Shown here: positions 8,249-16,492 of the stretch, one piece after another
How positions within the stretch are numbered: position 1 is the first letter of the stretch
Layout of the letters: every line of letters starts with the position of its first letter
Translations under genes and position numbers: made by a program
DNA from: Streptomyces fumanus
GTDB lineage: Bacteria > Actinomycetota > Actinomycetes > Streptomycetales > Streptomycetaceae
Assembly: GCF_014655295.1 (NCBI RefSeq)
Contig: NZ_BNBI01000015.1
Location: 120,555-184,554 of the forward strand
Reading direction: 5' to 3'
Length of the DNA stretch: 64,000 nt
The notes under the pieces: generated by a model
What the model was told of the DNA's origin: nothing
The model's input: the letters and a program-made list of their open reading frames with translations, nothing else
Database searches by the model: none

Positions 8249-10669
8249 TCACCGCCGGGGCAGGGTCAGTTCGCACCAGACCGTCTTGCCGGCCCCGCTC
8301 CGGGCGGTGCCCCACTCCCGGGCGAGGGCGCTGACCACGCGCAGTCCGCGCCCGTACTCGTCGCCGGGTCCGGCGCCGCGCAGCGAGGGCAGTTCGTGGT
8401 CGTCGTCGTCCACCTCGCACAGCAGCGTGTCCCCGCGCACCAGGCGCAGCCCGACGGGCCGGGCCCGGGCGTGCCGTACGGCGTTGGTGACGAGTTCCCC
8501 GACCAGCAGCTCGGCGGTGTCGGCCAGCGCGTCGAGCCCCCAGTCGTGGAGCTGCTCGCGGACCGCCGCGCGGGCCCGGGGCACCTCGGCGGGGTCGCGG
8601 GCGAGCCGCCACTCGGCGACGTCCTCGGGGGCGATGCCGCCGAGGCGGGCCATCAGCAGGGCCACGTCGTCCTTGCGGTCGCCGCCGGTGTTGAGGGCGC
8701 GGACGATGGTGTCGCAGGCGTCGTCCATGGAGGCGGCCGGGTGGGCGGCGGACTCGCAGAGGGTGGCCAGGCCGACGCCGATGTCCTCGCCGCGCACCTC
8801 GACCAGTCCATCGGTGCACATCACCAGCCGGTCGCCGCTCGCCACCGGCACCCGGACCGTCTCGAAGGGCACCCCGCCGACGCCGATCGGGGCGCCGGTG
8901 GGCAGGTCGAGCAGTTCGCTGCGGCCGTCGGTGGCCCGGACCAGGACGGGCGGGATGTGCCCGGCGTTGGCCAGGCCCAGTTCGCCCGCGATCGGGTCGT
9001 AGACGGCGTACAGGCAGGTGGCGAGGTAGCTGTCGCCGAGCCGCTGGGCGAGGTCGTCGAGGGTGCGCAGCAGCCGGGCGGGCGGCAGGTCGAGCGCGGC
9101 CATGGTCTGCACGGCGGTGCGCAACTGGCCCATCATCGCGGCGGAGTTCAGGCCGTGGCCCATGACGTCGCCGACCACCAGGGCGGTGCGGGCGCCGGGG
9201 AGTTTCACCGCGTCGAACCAGTCGCCGCCGATCCGGCCGAGCAGGGTGCCGGGCAGGTAGCGGGTGGCGATGTCGCAGCCCGCCATCCGGGCCGGGATGT
9301 GCGGCAGCATGCTGTCCTGGAGCGTCTCGGCGACGTTCTCCTGGTGGGTGTAGATCCGCGCGTTGTCCAGTACCAGGCCCGCGCGGGCGGCGAGTTCGGC
9401 GCCGGTGGCCCGGTCCATGTCGTTGAAGACGGGCCGCTCGGGGTGGCGCAGCAGGATCATGAAGCCGAGGACGACCTGCCGGGCCTTGAGCGGGACGACG
9501 AGCATGGAGCGGCCGGTGATCAGCGGCCGGATGTCCCGCTTCTCGAACTGCGAGGCGATGGCGTGGCCCGTCTCCTCGGTGATGCGGGGCACCAGCACCG
9601 GCTCGCCGGTGGTCATGCACTGGAAGAACGGGGTGTGCGCGGGGAACGGCATGGCCTCGCCGACCGGCACCACGTCGTCCCAGCGGCCCGGTTCGTCGGT
9701 GTGCTCCAGGGCGACCCGGTGCCACATGGTGGTGGTGTCGGGCACGCCGTCGGGGAAGCCCTCGCCGGCGACGACCTGTTCGCGCAGGTAGGTGCCGGCC
9801 ACGTCGGTGAAGCGGGGGACGACGGCCCGGCTGACCTCGCCGATGGTCTCGGTGAGGTCGAGGGAGGTGCCGATCCGGCCGCTGACCTCGTTGAGGAACT
9901 CCAGGCGTTCGCGGACGGCGGCGTACTCCAGGTCCTCGGCCTCGTCGTCCGCGTCCGCCGGGAGCGGCCGGCCGGCGGCGCGGGCGCGGGCGGCCCGCTC
10001 GAGCCGGGCCCGGCGCTCGGCCCGCCGGGGCACGCCCCAGTCGGGGGTGACGGGGACGCGTTGCTGGTGGCTGAAGTCCAGGACCGGGTAGCCCAGTTCG
10101 AGGACCTGGGCGACGATTTCGGCGCTCTCGCCGACGCTCATGCTGGGCAGGATCTCGGGGAGCCGGCGGGCGAGTTCGCCGGCGCGGGGCAGGTCGGTGT
10201 GGCGGGCGAAGCCGGGGGCGACCCGCTCGGGCGGCGGGGCGTCGCCGGGGCGGTCCGGCAGCAGGGCGCCCGCGTCGGCGGCCAGCACCAGCAGCCGCTC
10301 CCGGCCGGGGCCGACCAGCGGGTAGGCCCACCACAGGACGTCGATCCGGCCGGGCCCGGCGCCGGGCAGGCGGGCGCGTCCGGCGGCCGGGTAGGACAGG
10401 TGTCCGCCGAGGGAGTACTCCAGGCCGGGGCCGGGTCCGTCGTGGACCGCGGCCGAGCCGTGGCCGTCCCCGGACGCCTTGTCGTCGGGCAGCGCCCCGG
10501 AGACGGGCAGCAGGTCGAGGGCGGGCCGGCCGATCGCGCGCTCCTTGGGGACGCCGAACAGGCGGCGGGCGCCCCGGCTCCAGTGGGAGACGAGTCCGTC
10601 CCCGTCGACCACCGCCACGGCCAGCGGGACGCGGCCGTACGACGGGTCCGGCTCGCTGCCACGGTCCAT
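8249..10669 (-). CDS. SpoIIE-type PP2C phosphatase with PAS, GAF and ATPase domains
   Basis: An 806-residue protein starting MDRGSEPDPSYGRVPLAVAV. Domains in order: PAS (about 12-110, VVDGDGLVSHWSRGARRLFG), GAF (about 255-420, NEVSGRIGTSLDLTETIGEV), PP2C/SpoIIE phosphatase (about 450-650, with the metal motif GRIGGDWFDAV and VVGDVMGHGLNSA) and a C-terminal anti-sigma-like HATPase (about 690-806, with ELVTNAVRHA and GRGLRVVSALAREWG). Such proteins act in partner-switching: the phosphatase dephosphorylates an STAS anti-sigma antagonist and the kinase-like domain can bind or phosphorylate it. No partner gene lies in the window. It appears monocistronic. Soluble, no membrane helices. Confidence 0.92.
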   Translation of the reverse strand: MDRGSEPDPSYGRVPLAVAVVDGDGLVSHWSRGARRLFGVPKERAIGRPALDLLPVSGALPDDKASGDGHGSAAVHDGPGPGLEYSLGGHLSYPAAGRARLPGAGPGRIDVLWWAYPLVGPGRERLLVLAADAGALLPDRPGDAPPPERVAPGFARHTDLPRAGELARRLPEILPSMSVGESAEIVAQVLELGYPVLDFSHQQRVPVTPDWGVPRRAERRARLERAARARAAGRPLPADADDEAEDLEYAAVRERLEFLNEVSGRIGTSLDLTETIGEVSRAVVPRFTDVAGTYLREQVVAGEGFPDGVPDTTTMWHRVALEHTDEPGRWDDVVPVGEAMPFPAHTPFFQCMTTGEPVLVPRITEETGHAIASQFEKRDIRPLITGRSMLVVPLKARQVVLGFMILLRHPERPVFNDMDRATGAELAARAGLVLDNARIYTHQENVAETLQDSMLPHIPARMAGCDIATRYLPGTLLGRIGGDWFDAVKLPGARTALVVGDVMGHGLNSAAMMGQLRTAVQTMAALDLPPARLLRTLDDLAQRLGDSYLATCLYAVYDPIAGELGLANAGHIPPVLVRATDGRSELLDLPTGAPIGVGGVPFETVRVPVASGDRLVMCTDGLVEVRGEDIGVGLATLCESAAHPAASMDDACDTIVRALNTGGDRKDDVALLMARLGGIAPEDVAEWRLARDPAEVPRARAAVREQLHDWGLDALADTAELLVGELVTNAVRHARARPVGLRLVRGDTLLCEVDDDDHELPSLRGAGPGDEYGRGLRVVSALAREWGTARSGAGKTVWCELTLPRR

Positions 10670-10784
10670 GGCGTCAGGCCCTCTCTCCACGGCTCGGCAG
10701 GATCGTGCCGCCGCCACCACGGTACGGCCGGGACCGGTGCGATGTGACGGGAACCGGGAATCGGGTGCCGGTCCTCGCTCCGGC

Positions 10785-10881
10785 GCACGCCCGCGCGCCC
10801 GGGGGCGGTTCCGGTCCTCGGCCGACCGGTCCGGTTCCGCGCCGCCGCACGCCCGCGCGCCCGGGGCGGGTTCAGTCCTCG
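10785..10881. repeat. Direct repeat of about 35 bp at the 3' end of the exporter gene
   Basis: Two near-identical copies, 10785-10820 and 10847-10881, both begin GCACGCCCGCGCGCCCGGGG and end TCCTCG, 62 bp apart. The second copy runs into the stop codon region of the exporter gene (stop at 10872). The first copy looks like a duplicated gene tail. Confidence 0.6.
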
Positions 10882-13265
10882 TGGCCGAGCTGGAGGTCCC
10901 GTTCGGTACGGCCGCCGCCGGCCACCTGCAGGACGGTGGCGACCGGCGGGTAACCGGCGGCGATCACGGTGTACTCGCCGGAGGACAGGTCGACGAAGCG
11001 GAAGGTTCCGTCGGCGCCGGTGGTGAGGGTGTCGACGACGTTCCCGGCGGCGTCCAGGAGGGTGACCCGGGCGTCCTCGACGGCCCGTCCGCCGCCCGCC
11101 CGGACGGTGCCCTTGAGCACGGCCCCGCCGGCCAGTTCGATGTCCTGCCGGGTCTCGCGGGCCGCCTGCACGGTGACCGGCAGCGCGGCCGGGCGGAAGG
11201 CGGGGGCGCTGCCGGCCAGGGTGTACTCGCCGGCCACCAGCTCGGTGATGACGTAGCCGCCCTCGCGTCCGCTGCGGGTGGCGGCGACGACCTCGCCGTG
11301 CACATTGGTGAGGGTGACGGTGGCGTCCCGGACGGGGGTGCCGTCGGCGGTGACGACGCTGCCGGCGAGGCGTCCGGCGCCGCCGAGGACGACGTCGAGT
11401 TCGACGGGGCGTTCGCCGACGGTGACGGAGACGGCCTGCGGCTGGTGGCCGCCGGCCGCGGCGATCAGGACGTACGCCCCGGAGCCCGGGGTGGCCAGGG
11501 CGTAGCGGCCGTCGTCGGCGCTGGCGCCGCGGCCGATCTGCTGTCCGGATACGTCGATGAGGGTGAGGGCGGCGCGGGGCACCACGGTGCCGTCGGGATG
11601 CTGCACGGTGCCGCAGACCGGGATGCCGCCGGTGTGGGGCGCGCGGGCACCCGGGAGCGGGGCGGCGGGCCGCTCGGTCTCCGGCTCGGTCAGGGGCGCG
11701 TGGTGGGACACGAGGGGTTTCTCCTTGAGGAAGAAGGCGAGGAACAGGCCGAGGGCCAGTACCGGCACCAGGTACAGGAAGATCCGCGGCATGGCGTCGG
11801 CGTACGCCTGGATGTAGGCGTCGCGCAGCGGCGGCGGCAGGGCGTGGACGAGCTGCGGGGTGATGGCGTCGGCGTCGGGCAGCCCGGGGCCGGCGTCGGC
11901 GGGGAGGCGGTCGGCGAGGGCGTCGGTGAGCCGGTCGGCGAAGAGGGTGCCGAAGATCGCGGCGCCGACGCTGCCGCCGATCTGCCGGAAGTAGTTGTTG
12001 GCGCTGGTGGCGGTACCGAGGTCGGCGGGGCGCGCGGAGTTCTGCACGGCCAGGATCAGGACGGGCATCACCATGCCGATGCCGGCGCCGAGGACGGCCA
12101 TCCAGAGGCTGTAGAGCGGGCGGGGGGTGTCGGTGCCGAGGCGGGAGAGCAGCCACATGCCGGTGACGGAGAGGGCGCCGCCGAGCAGGGGGTGGAGGCG
12201 GTAGCGGCCGGTGCGGCTGATGAGCTGCCCGGAGACGACCGAGGCGGCGACGATGCCGCCCATCATCGGCAGCATCAGCAGCCCGGACTCGGTGGCGGAG
12301 GCGCCGTCGACCATCTGCAGATAGGTCGGCAGATAGCTGGCGGCGCCGAACAGCGCGACGCCGACCACCAGGCCGACCAGGCCGGTGATGGTGAACACGG
12401 AGTCCCTGAACAGCCGCAGCGGGATGAGGGGTTCGGCGGCGAACCGCTCGGCGACCAGGAACAGGAGGGTGCAGACCAGCGCCCCGGCGGCGAGAGCGAG
12501 GACCGTCCGGGAGCCCCAGGCGTACTCGGTGCCGCCCCAACTGGTGAGCAGGACCAGGCAACTGGAGGCGGCGGTGAGCAGCAGCGCGCCGAGCACGTCC
12601 AGGCGGGGCCGGCCGCGCCGCTTGGGCAGCTTCAGGACGAGGGCGATGACGGCCATGGTGACCAGGCCGAAGGGCACGTTGACGTAGAAGCACCAGCGCC
12701 AGGAGAGGTGGTCGGTGAAGTAGCCGCCGAGCAGCGGTCCGGCGACCGAGGCGAGGCCGAAGGCGGCGCCGATCAGGCCCATGTACCGGCCGCGCGCCCG
12801 GGGCGGCACGATGTCCGCGATGATCGCCTGCACGCCGATCATCAGGCCGCCGGCCCCGATGCCCTGGACCGCGCGGAAGGCGATGAGCTGGTCCATCGTC
12901 TGTGCGCGGCCGGCCAGCGCGGAGCCGACGACGAAGACGGCGATGGCGAACTGGAAGACGCCCTTGCGGCCGAAGAGGTCGCCGAGCTTGCCGTAGATCG
13001 GCAGTCCGACGGTGGAGGTGAGCAGGTAGGCGGTGATCGCCCAGGACATCTTGTCCAGGCCGTGCAGCTCACCGACGATCTTCGGGAGCGCGGTGGCGAC
13101 GATCATCTGCTCCAGCGCGGCGAGCAGCAGCGCCAGCATCAGCCCGAAGAAGACCAGCCGGACCCGGCGCGGGGCGAGCCCGGCGTCCGGTTCCGGGGCG
13201 GGCGCCGGAGCGTCCGGCGGCGCGGCGGCGGCCGGCACCTCCTTCACCAGAGTGTTCCCGCCCAT
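10872..13265 (-). CDS. DHA2-type MFS drug exporter fused to three carboxypeptidase-regulatory-like repeats
   Basis: A 797-residue protein starting MGGNTLVKEVPAAAAPPDAP, with GGGGAGCGG before the ATG. Residues about 40-515 are a 14-helix DHA2/EmrB-QacA major-facilitator transporter; LVFFGLMLALLLAALEQMIV opens helix 1 and 'LDKMSWAITAYLLTSTVGLP' and GRKGVFQFAIAVFVVGSAL are family-typical. Residues about 535-797 are three tandem beta-sandwich repeats of about 75 residues each (starts near VCGTVQHPDGTVVP, LAGSVVTADGTPVRDATVTL and LKGTVRAGGGRAVEDARVTL), like the carboxypeptidase-regulatory (CarboxypepD_reg) fold. The family exports hydrophobic drugs using the proton gradient. The tail's role is unknown; if outside the membrane it might bind wall or substrate. 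Confidence 0.9.
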   Translation of the reverse strand: MGGNTLVKEVPAAAAPPDAPAPAPEPDAGLAPRRVRLVFFGLMLALLLAALEQMIVATALPKIVGELHGLDKMSWAITAYLLTSTVGLPIYGKLGDLFGRKGVFQFAIAVFVVGSALAGRAQTMDQLIAFRAVQGIGAGGLMIGVQAIIADIVPPRARGRYMGLIGAAFGLASVAGPLLGGYFTDHLSWRWCFYVNVPFGLVTMAVIALVLKLPKRRGRPRLDVLGALLLTAASSCLVLLTSWGGTEYAWGSRTVLALAAGALVCTLLFLVAERFAAEPLIPLRLFRDSVFTITGLVGLVVGVALFGAASYLPTYLQMVDGASATESGLLMLPMMGGIVAASVVSGQLISRTGRYRLHPLLGGALSVTGMWLLSRLGTDTPRPLYSLWMAVLGAGIGMVMPVLILAVQNSARPADLGTATSANNYFRQIGGSVGAAIFGTLFADRLTDALADRLPADAGPGLPDADAITPQLVHALPPPLRDAYIQAYADAMPRIFLYLVPVLALGLFLAFFLKEKPLVSHHAPLTEPETERPAAPLPGARAPHTGGIPVCGTVQHPDGTVVPRAALTLIDVSGQQIGRGASADDGRYALATPGSGAYVLIAAAGGHQPQAVSVTVGERPVELDVVLGGAGRLAGSVVTADGTPVRDATVTLTNVHGEVVAATRSGREGGYVITELVAGEYTLAGSAPAFRPAALPVTVQAARETRQDIELAGGAVLKGTVRAGGGRAVEDARVTLLDAAGNVVDTLTTGADGTFRFVDLSSGEYTVIAAGYPPVATVLQVAGGGRTERDLQLGHED

Positions 13266-13412
13266 GTACCGCTCCCCTCGTCGCGCTGCCGCTGGTTTCC
13301 CGCGAGGCGACAACTACGAACAGGGGTGGCGAGTTACGGCGTACCGCCCGGCGGCACGAAGATCACTCGAATCGGTGAGGCGGCCAACTGCCGCCGTCCG
13401 CCGGTGTGTTGG

Positions 13413-13856
13413 CTATTTCTCCACCTCGGCGGCGAGCCTGGCGAGCACCGCGTCGTAGATCCGGGCCAGGCCCTTGGGGGCGAACGTCTTCTCGAAGAAG
13501 CCGCCGATGCCGCCGGCGCCGTTCCAGACCGTCACCACCACGACCCGGGACCGGCCCTCGCCGGCGGGGGTGACCCGCCAGGTGGTGACCATGGAGGAGT
13601 TGCGGTCCTTCTCGACCAGCTCGCCGTCGGCGGGCTCGGTGACCTCCAGCAGGCAGTCGCGGACGCGCTTGCTGGTGGCCTGGAGCTTCCAGTGGACGAG
13701 GGTGCCCTCGCCGTCGCCGCCCTCGCGCACCTCGTACTCGCTGAACTGTTCGGGCAGCAGCTTCGCGCGGGTGCCGCTGTAGTCGGCGAGAGCGTCGAAC
13801 ACCGTCTCCGCGTCGGCGGCGACGATGCGCTCCGTGGTGGCCTCGACCTGCGCCAT
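13413..13856 (-). CDS. SRPBCC-family lipid/polyketide-binding-like protein
   Basis: A 147-residue protein starting MAQVEATTERIVAADAETVF, with CTGGAGGAAC before the ATG. 'IVAADAETVFDALADYSGTR' at the N-terminus and a long C-terminal helix (LARIYDAVLARLAAEVEK) are the hallmarks of the SRPBCC helix-grip fold that makes a hydrophobic pocket. Members bind lipids or polyketides, or act as cyclases. It is monocistronic and convergent in sense with the exporter gene on the same strand; no substrate can be suggested. Confidence 0.8.
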   Translation of the reverse strand: MAQVEATTERIVAADAETVFDALADYSGTRAKLLPEQFSEYEVREGGDGEGTLVHWKLQATSKRVRDCLLEVTEPADGELVEKDRNSSMVTTWRVTPAGEGRSRVVVVTVWNGAGGIGGFFEKTFAPKGLARIYDAVLARLAAEVEK

Positions 13857-13961
13857 CGGGGTTCCTCCAGGGCCTGGTTCCTCGGGGTCGGGGCAAGCCA
13901 ACCACCCCGCCGCCCGGCCGCCAAATCGGGGGGTGTCCGGGGCTGGTCCGCACGATCAAGG

Positions 13962-13973
13962 GAACACGTGTTC
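13962..13973. promoter_or_regulatory. Perfect LexA/SOS-box-type palindrome
   Basis: GAACACGTGTTC is an exact 12-bp palindrome of the form GAAC-N4-GTTC, the core of the actinobacterial LexA box. It ends just before TATTGT (13974-13979), a plausible -10 element, and lies 32 bp upstream of the radical SAM gene start at 14006. Only the core was checked by eye. Confidence 0.65.
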
Positions 13974-14005
13974 TATTGTGGGCCGAGCACTACCGAGGAG
14001 GCGTC

Positions 14006-15046
14006 ATGCGCTGGGAGAACCTCTCCGAGTCCGGCCACGACCGGGCGGCCGACGCCGCGCTGTTCGGCGCGGACGCGGTCACCACCCGCACCTTCGACAC
14101 CCCGGAATTCCAGGGGATCACCTTCCACGAGGTGCGGGCCCGCTCGATCGTCAACCGGGTGCCGGGCGCCTCGCGGATGCCGTTCGAGTGGACGGTGAAC
14201 CCCTACCGGGGCTGCACGCACGCGTGCGTGTACTGCTTCGCCCGCAAGACCCACAGCTATCTCGACCTCGACACCGGGCTGGACTTCGACAGCCAGATCG
14301 TGGTCAAGGTGAACGCCCCGGAGCTGCTCCGCCGCGACCTGGCCTCGCCGCGCTGGCGGGGCGAGCACATCGCGATGGGCACCAACGTGGACTGCTACCA
14401 GCGCGCGGAGGGCCGCTACCGGCTGATGCCGGGCATCATCGACGCCCTGCGGGAGCGGGCGAACCCCTTCTCCATCCTCACCAAGGGCACGCTGATCCTG
14501 CGCGACCTGGACCTGCTGACCCGGGCGGCCCGGGTGACGGACGTCGGGATCTCGGTCTCGGTGGGCTTCACCGACGCCGAGCTGTGGCGCACGGTGGAGC
14601 CGGGCACGCCCGCGCCGGAGCGCCGGCTGGACGTGGTGCGCACGCTGGCCGGGCAGGGCATCGGCTGCGGGGTGCTGATGGCGCCGGTGCTCCCGTTCCT
14701 GAGCGACGAACCGGCCCAGCTCCGGGCGACGGTACGGGCGATCGCGGCGGCCGGGGCGACCTCCGTGACCCCGCTGGTGCTGCATCTGCGGCCCGGCGCG
14801 CGGGAGTGGTTCATGGCCTGGCTGGCCCGGCACCACCCGCACCTGGTGCGCCGCTACGAGCGGCTGTACGCCGAGGGCTCCTACGCCCCGAAGTGGTACC
14901 AGCGGCGCGTCACCCGCCAGGTGCACGACCTGGCCCGGGAGTACGGCATCGGCCCGGCCCGCGCGGGCATGCCCCGGCGGATCAGGGCGGCACGGCCGGA
15001 GACCGCCCCCGAGGTCCCGGGCCCGACCCAGCTCTCGTTCCTCTAG
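14006..15046 (+). CDS. Rv2578c-family radical SAM protein (DNA-repair-associated)
   Basis: A 346-residue protein starting MRWENLSESGHDRAADAAL, with GAGGAG 5 bp upstream. The radical SAM cluster motif is CTHACVYCFARK (C-x3-C-x2-C with Tyr), followed by a TIM-barrel-like core. The sequence matches the SplB/Rv2578c type, relatives of spore photoproduct lyase whose chemistry is unproven in actinobacteria. A perfect LexA-type palindrome sits directly upstream, so it is probably SOS induced. From memory, the M. tuberculosis homologue Rv2578c is among LexA-controlled genes; this should be checked. The protein ends in LSFL. Confidence 0.9.
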   Translation: MRWENLSESGHDRAADAALFGADAVTTRTFDTPEFQGITFHEVRARSIVNRVPGASRMPFEWTVNPYRGCTHACVYCFARKTHSYLDLDTGLDFDSQIVVKVNAPELLRRDLASPRWRGEHIAMGTNVDCYQRAEGRYRLMPGIIDALRERANPFSILTKGTLILRDLDLLTRAARVTDVGISVSVGFTDAELWRTVEPGTPAPERRLDVVRTLAGQGIGCGVLMAPVLPFLSDEPAQLRATVRAIAAAGATSVTPLVLHLRPGAREWFMAWLARHHPHLVRRYERLYAEGSYAPKWYQRRVTRQVHDLAREYGIGPARAGMPRRIRAARPETAPEVPGPTQLSFL

Positions 15047-15132
15047 GCGCATCCGCACGCGACCGAACACTTCGGCACCCGCGGCTGAGCGCACCACCCC
15101 CCAGGGCCGGACGCATGCTCCATGATGGGCGC

Positions 15133-15531
15133 ATGACCGAGCCGACCAGGATCACCGCCCCCGACGGGGTCGCCCCCGCCGCCCAGTACAGCCACGTCGT
15201 GACCGCCACCGGCCGGCTGGTGGCCGTCTCCGGCCAGCTTCCGCTGGACGAGGACGGCCGCGTGGTCGGCGAGGGCGACCCCGAGGCGCAGGCCCGTCAG
15301 GTCTTCGAGAACCTGCGCCGCTGCCTGGCCGCCGCCGGTGCCACCTTCGCGGACGTCGTCAAACTCACCTACTACGTCACCGACATGGCGCACCTGCCGG
15401 CCGTCCGCGCCGCCCGGGCCGCGCACCTGGCCGACGACCGGCTGCCCGCCGCCTCCGCGGTCCAGGTCGCGGCCCTGGTACGGCCGGAGTTCCTGATGGA
15501 GATCGAGGCCCTGGCGGTCGTCGCCGGCTGA
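15133..15531 (+). CDS. RidA-family (YjgF/YER057c/UK114) enamine/imine deaminase-like protein
   Basis: A 132-residue protein starting MTEPTRITAPDGVAPAAQYS. The RidA fold is visible: AVSGQLPLDEDGRVVGEGDP, the trimer-core segment QARQVFENLRRCLAAAGATF, ADVVKLTYYVTDMAHLPAV and RLPAASAVQVAALVRPEFLM. The Arg at the catalytic position of archetypal RidA is not obvious in the last segment (VAALVRPEFLMEIEA), so deaminase activity is uncertain. It is tail-to-tail with the HEAT gene, separated by 4 bp. Confidence 0.85.
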   Translation: MTEPTRITAPDGVAPAAQYSHVVTATGRLVAVSGQLPLDEDGRVVGEGDPEAQARQVFENLRRCLAAAGATFADVVKLTYYVTDMAHLPAVRAARAAHLADDRLPAASAVQVAALVRPEFLMEIEALAVVAG

Positions 15532-15535
15532 CCGC

Positions 15536-16111
15536 TCACCCGCCCTCCGGGAGCCGTTTCAGCGCCCGCGCCGCCGCCTCGGCGACGGCCGGGTGGGCCA
15601 GGGCCTCGGTCAGCACCGGCCGGGCCCGGGGGTCGCCGAGCGCGGCGAGCCCCTCCACGCAGGCCAGGGCGACACGGCGGTAGGGGTCGTGCGGGCGCAG
15701 CCGCCGCCGCAGGGTGGTGATCAGGGCGGGCACGGACTCCGGGGCGCGCAGCTCGGTCAGCAGGCGGACCGGGTGCAGGGCGTAGGCGACGCGGAGTTCG
15801 TTGGTCGCCAGGGCCGCGGCCGCGCGGGCGGTGCGGGGGTCGCCGAGCCGGGCGAGGGCGTACGCGGCGGCGGCGCAGCGCGGCGGGTCGCGGTGGTTGA
15901 GGAACAGCACCAGGGCCTCGAAGGCCCGCCGGTCCCCCGCCAGGCCCAGCCGGAACGCGGCCAGTTCCCGGGCCCACAGCGGCTGTCCGGGCCCGGTGAG
16001 CACGGCGGCCAGGTCGTCGAGGTCCTCGGTCGCCAGCAGTTGCTCGTACGCCGGTGAGGCGCCCGACTCCGCCCGTAAGCGCTCCGTGAGCGAGCGCGAC
16101 TCTTCGTCCAT
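15536..16111 (-). CDS. HEAT-repeat protein
   Basis: A 191-residue protein starting MDEESRSLTERLRAESGASP. It is all helical and built of HEAT-like repeats, seen as LWARELAAFRLGLAGDRRAF, CAAAAYALARLGDPRTARA and ALACVEGLAALGDPRARPVL. Such proteins are protein-interaction scaffolds. No enzymatic motif, membrane helix or signal is visible. No function can be given. Confidence 0.75.
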   Translation of the reverse strand: MDEESRSLTERLRAESGASPAYEQLLATEDLDDLAAVLTGPGQPLWARELAAFRLGLAGDRRAFEALVLFLNHRDPPRCAAAAYALARLGDPRTARAAAALATNELRVAYALHPVRLLTELRAPESVPALITTLRRRLRPHDPYRRVALACVEGLAALGDPRARPVLTEALAHPAVAEAAARALKRLPEGG

Positions 16112-16492
16112 GGCACCGAGGTTAGGACGGGCACCGGCCGGGTGGGACGTACCTCACGAACACCGGAGGCTGGCGCGCTCGTTACCCGCCGGTTAAGCTC
16201 AGACGAGCGAGTGACCCACTCGTGTTCTCCCGTGGCGGTCTGGTGACGCGGCCGGCGCGGGAGCCGGCTTCATCCGGTACCTCGGGTACCGCAGTGCGAC
16301 TCGGCTCCGGGACAGGGCCGGTCGGTCTCCGCCGCGGCGCGGGCGTGTGCACGCCCGCCCCACGGCACCGGGCGTGTGCGCCAGCAGCCCGGCAACACCC
16401 GCACTCCGCACCTTCCGCACGCACCCCCGGCCCGCCGCCCCGCGCGCCGGGGGTGCGGCTCCCGTCGTCACCCTCATCCCAGGAGCCCCGCG
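16112..16492. promoter_or_regulatory. Divergent intergenic region with palindromes
   Basis: 381 bp between the divergent HEAT gene and the 3-hydroxyacyl-CoA dehydrogenase gene, with no coding evidence. It holds CGAGTG-ACC-CACTCG (16208-16222, 6-bp arms) and GGGCGT-GTGC-ACGCCC (16341-16356, 6-bp arms); the sequence GGGCGTGTGC recurs at 16370-16379. These are candidate operators or small hairpins. No convincing -35/-10 pair was found. Confidence 0.4.

Noticed and set aside
10479..14198. A 1239-codon plus-strand open frame covering the exporter gene and neighbours
   Set aside because: It runs antisense to three well-supported genes, encodes Gly/Ala/Arg/Gly-rich junk and has no homology features. 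Long open frames on the opposite strand are expected at this GC content.
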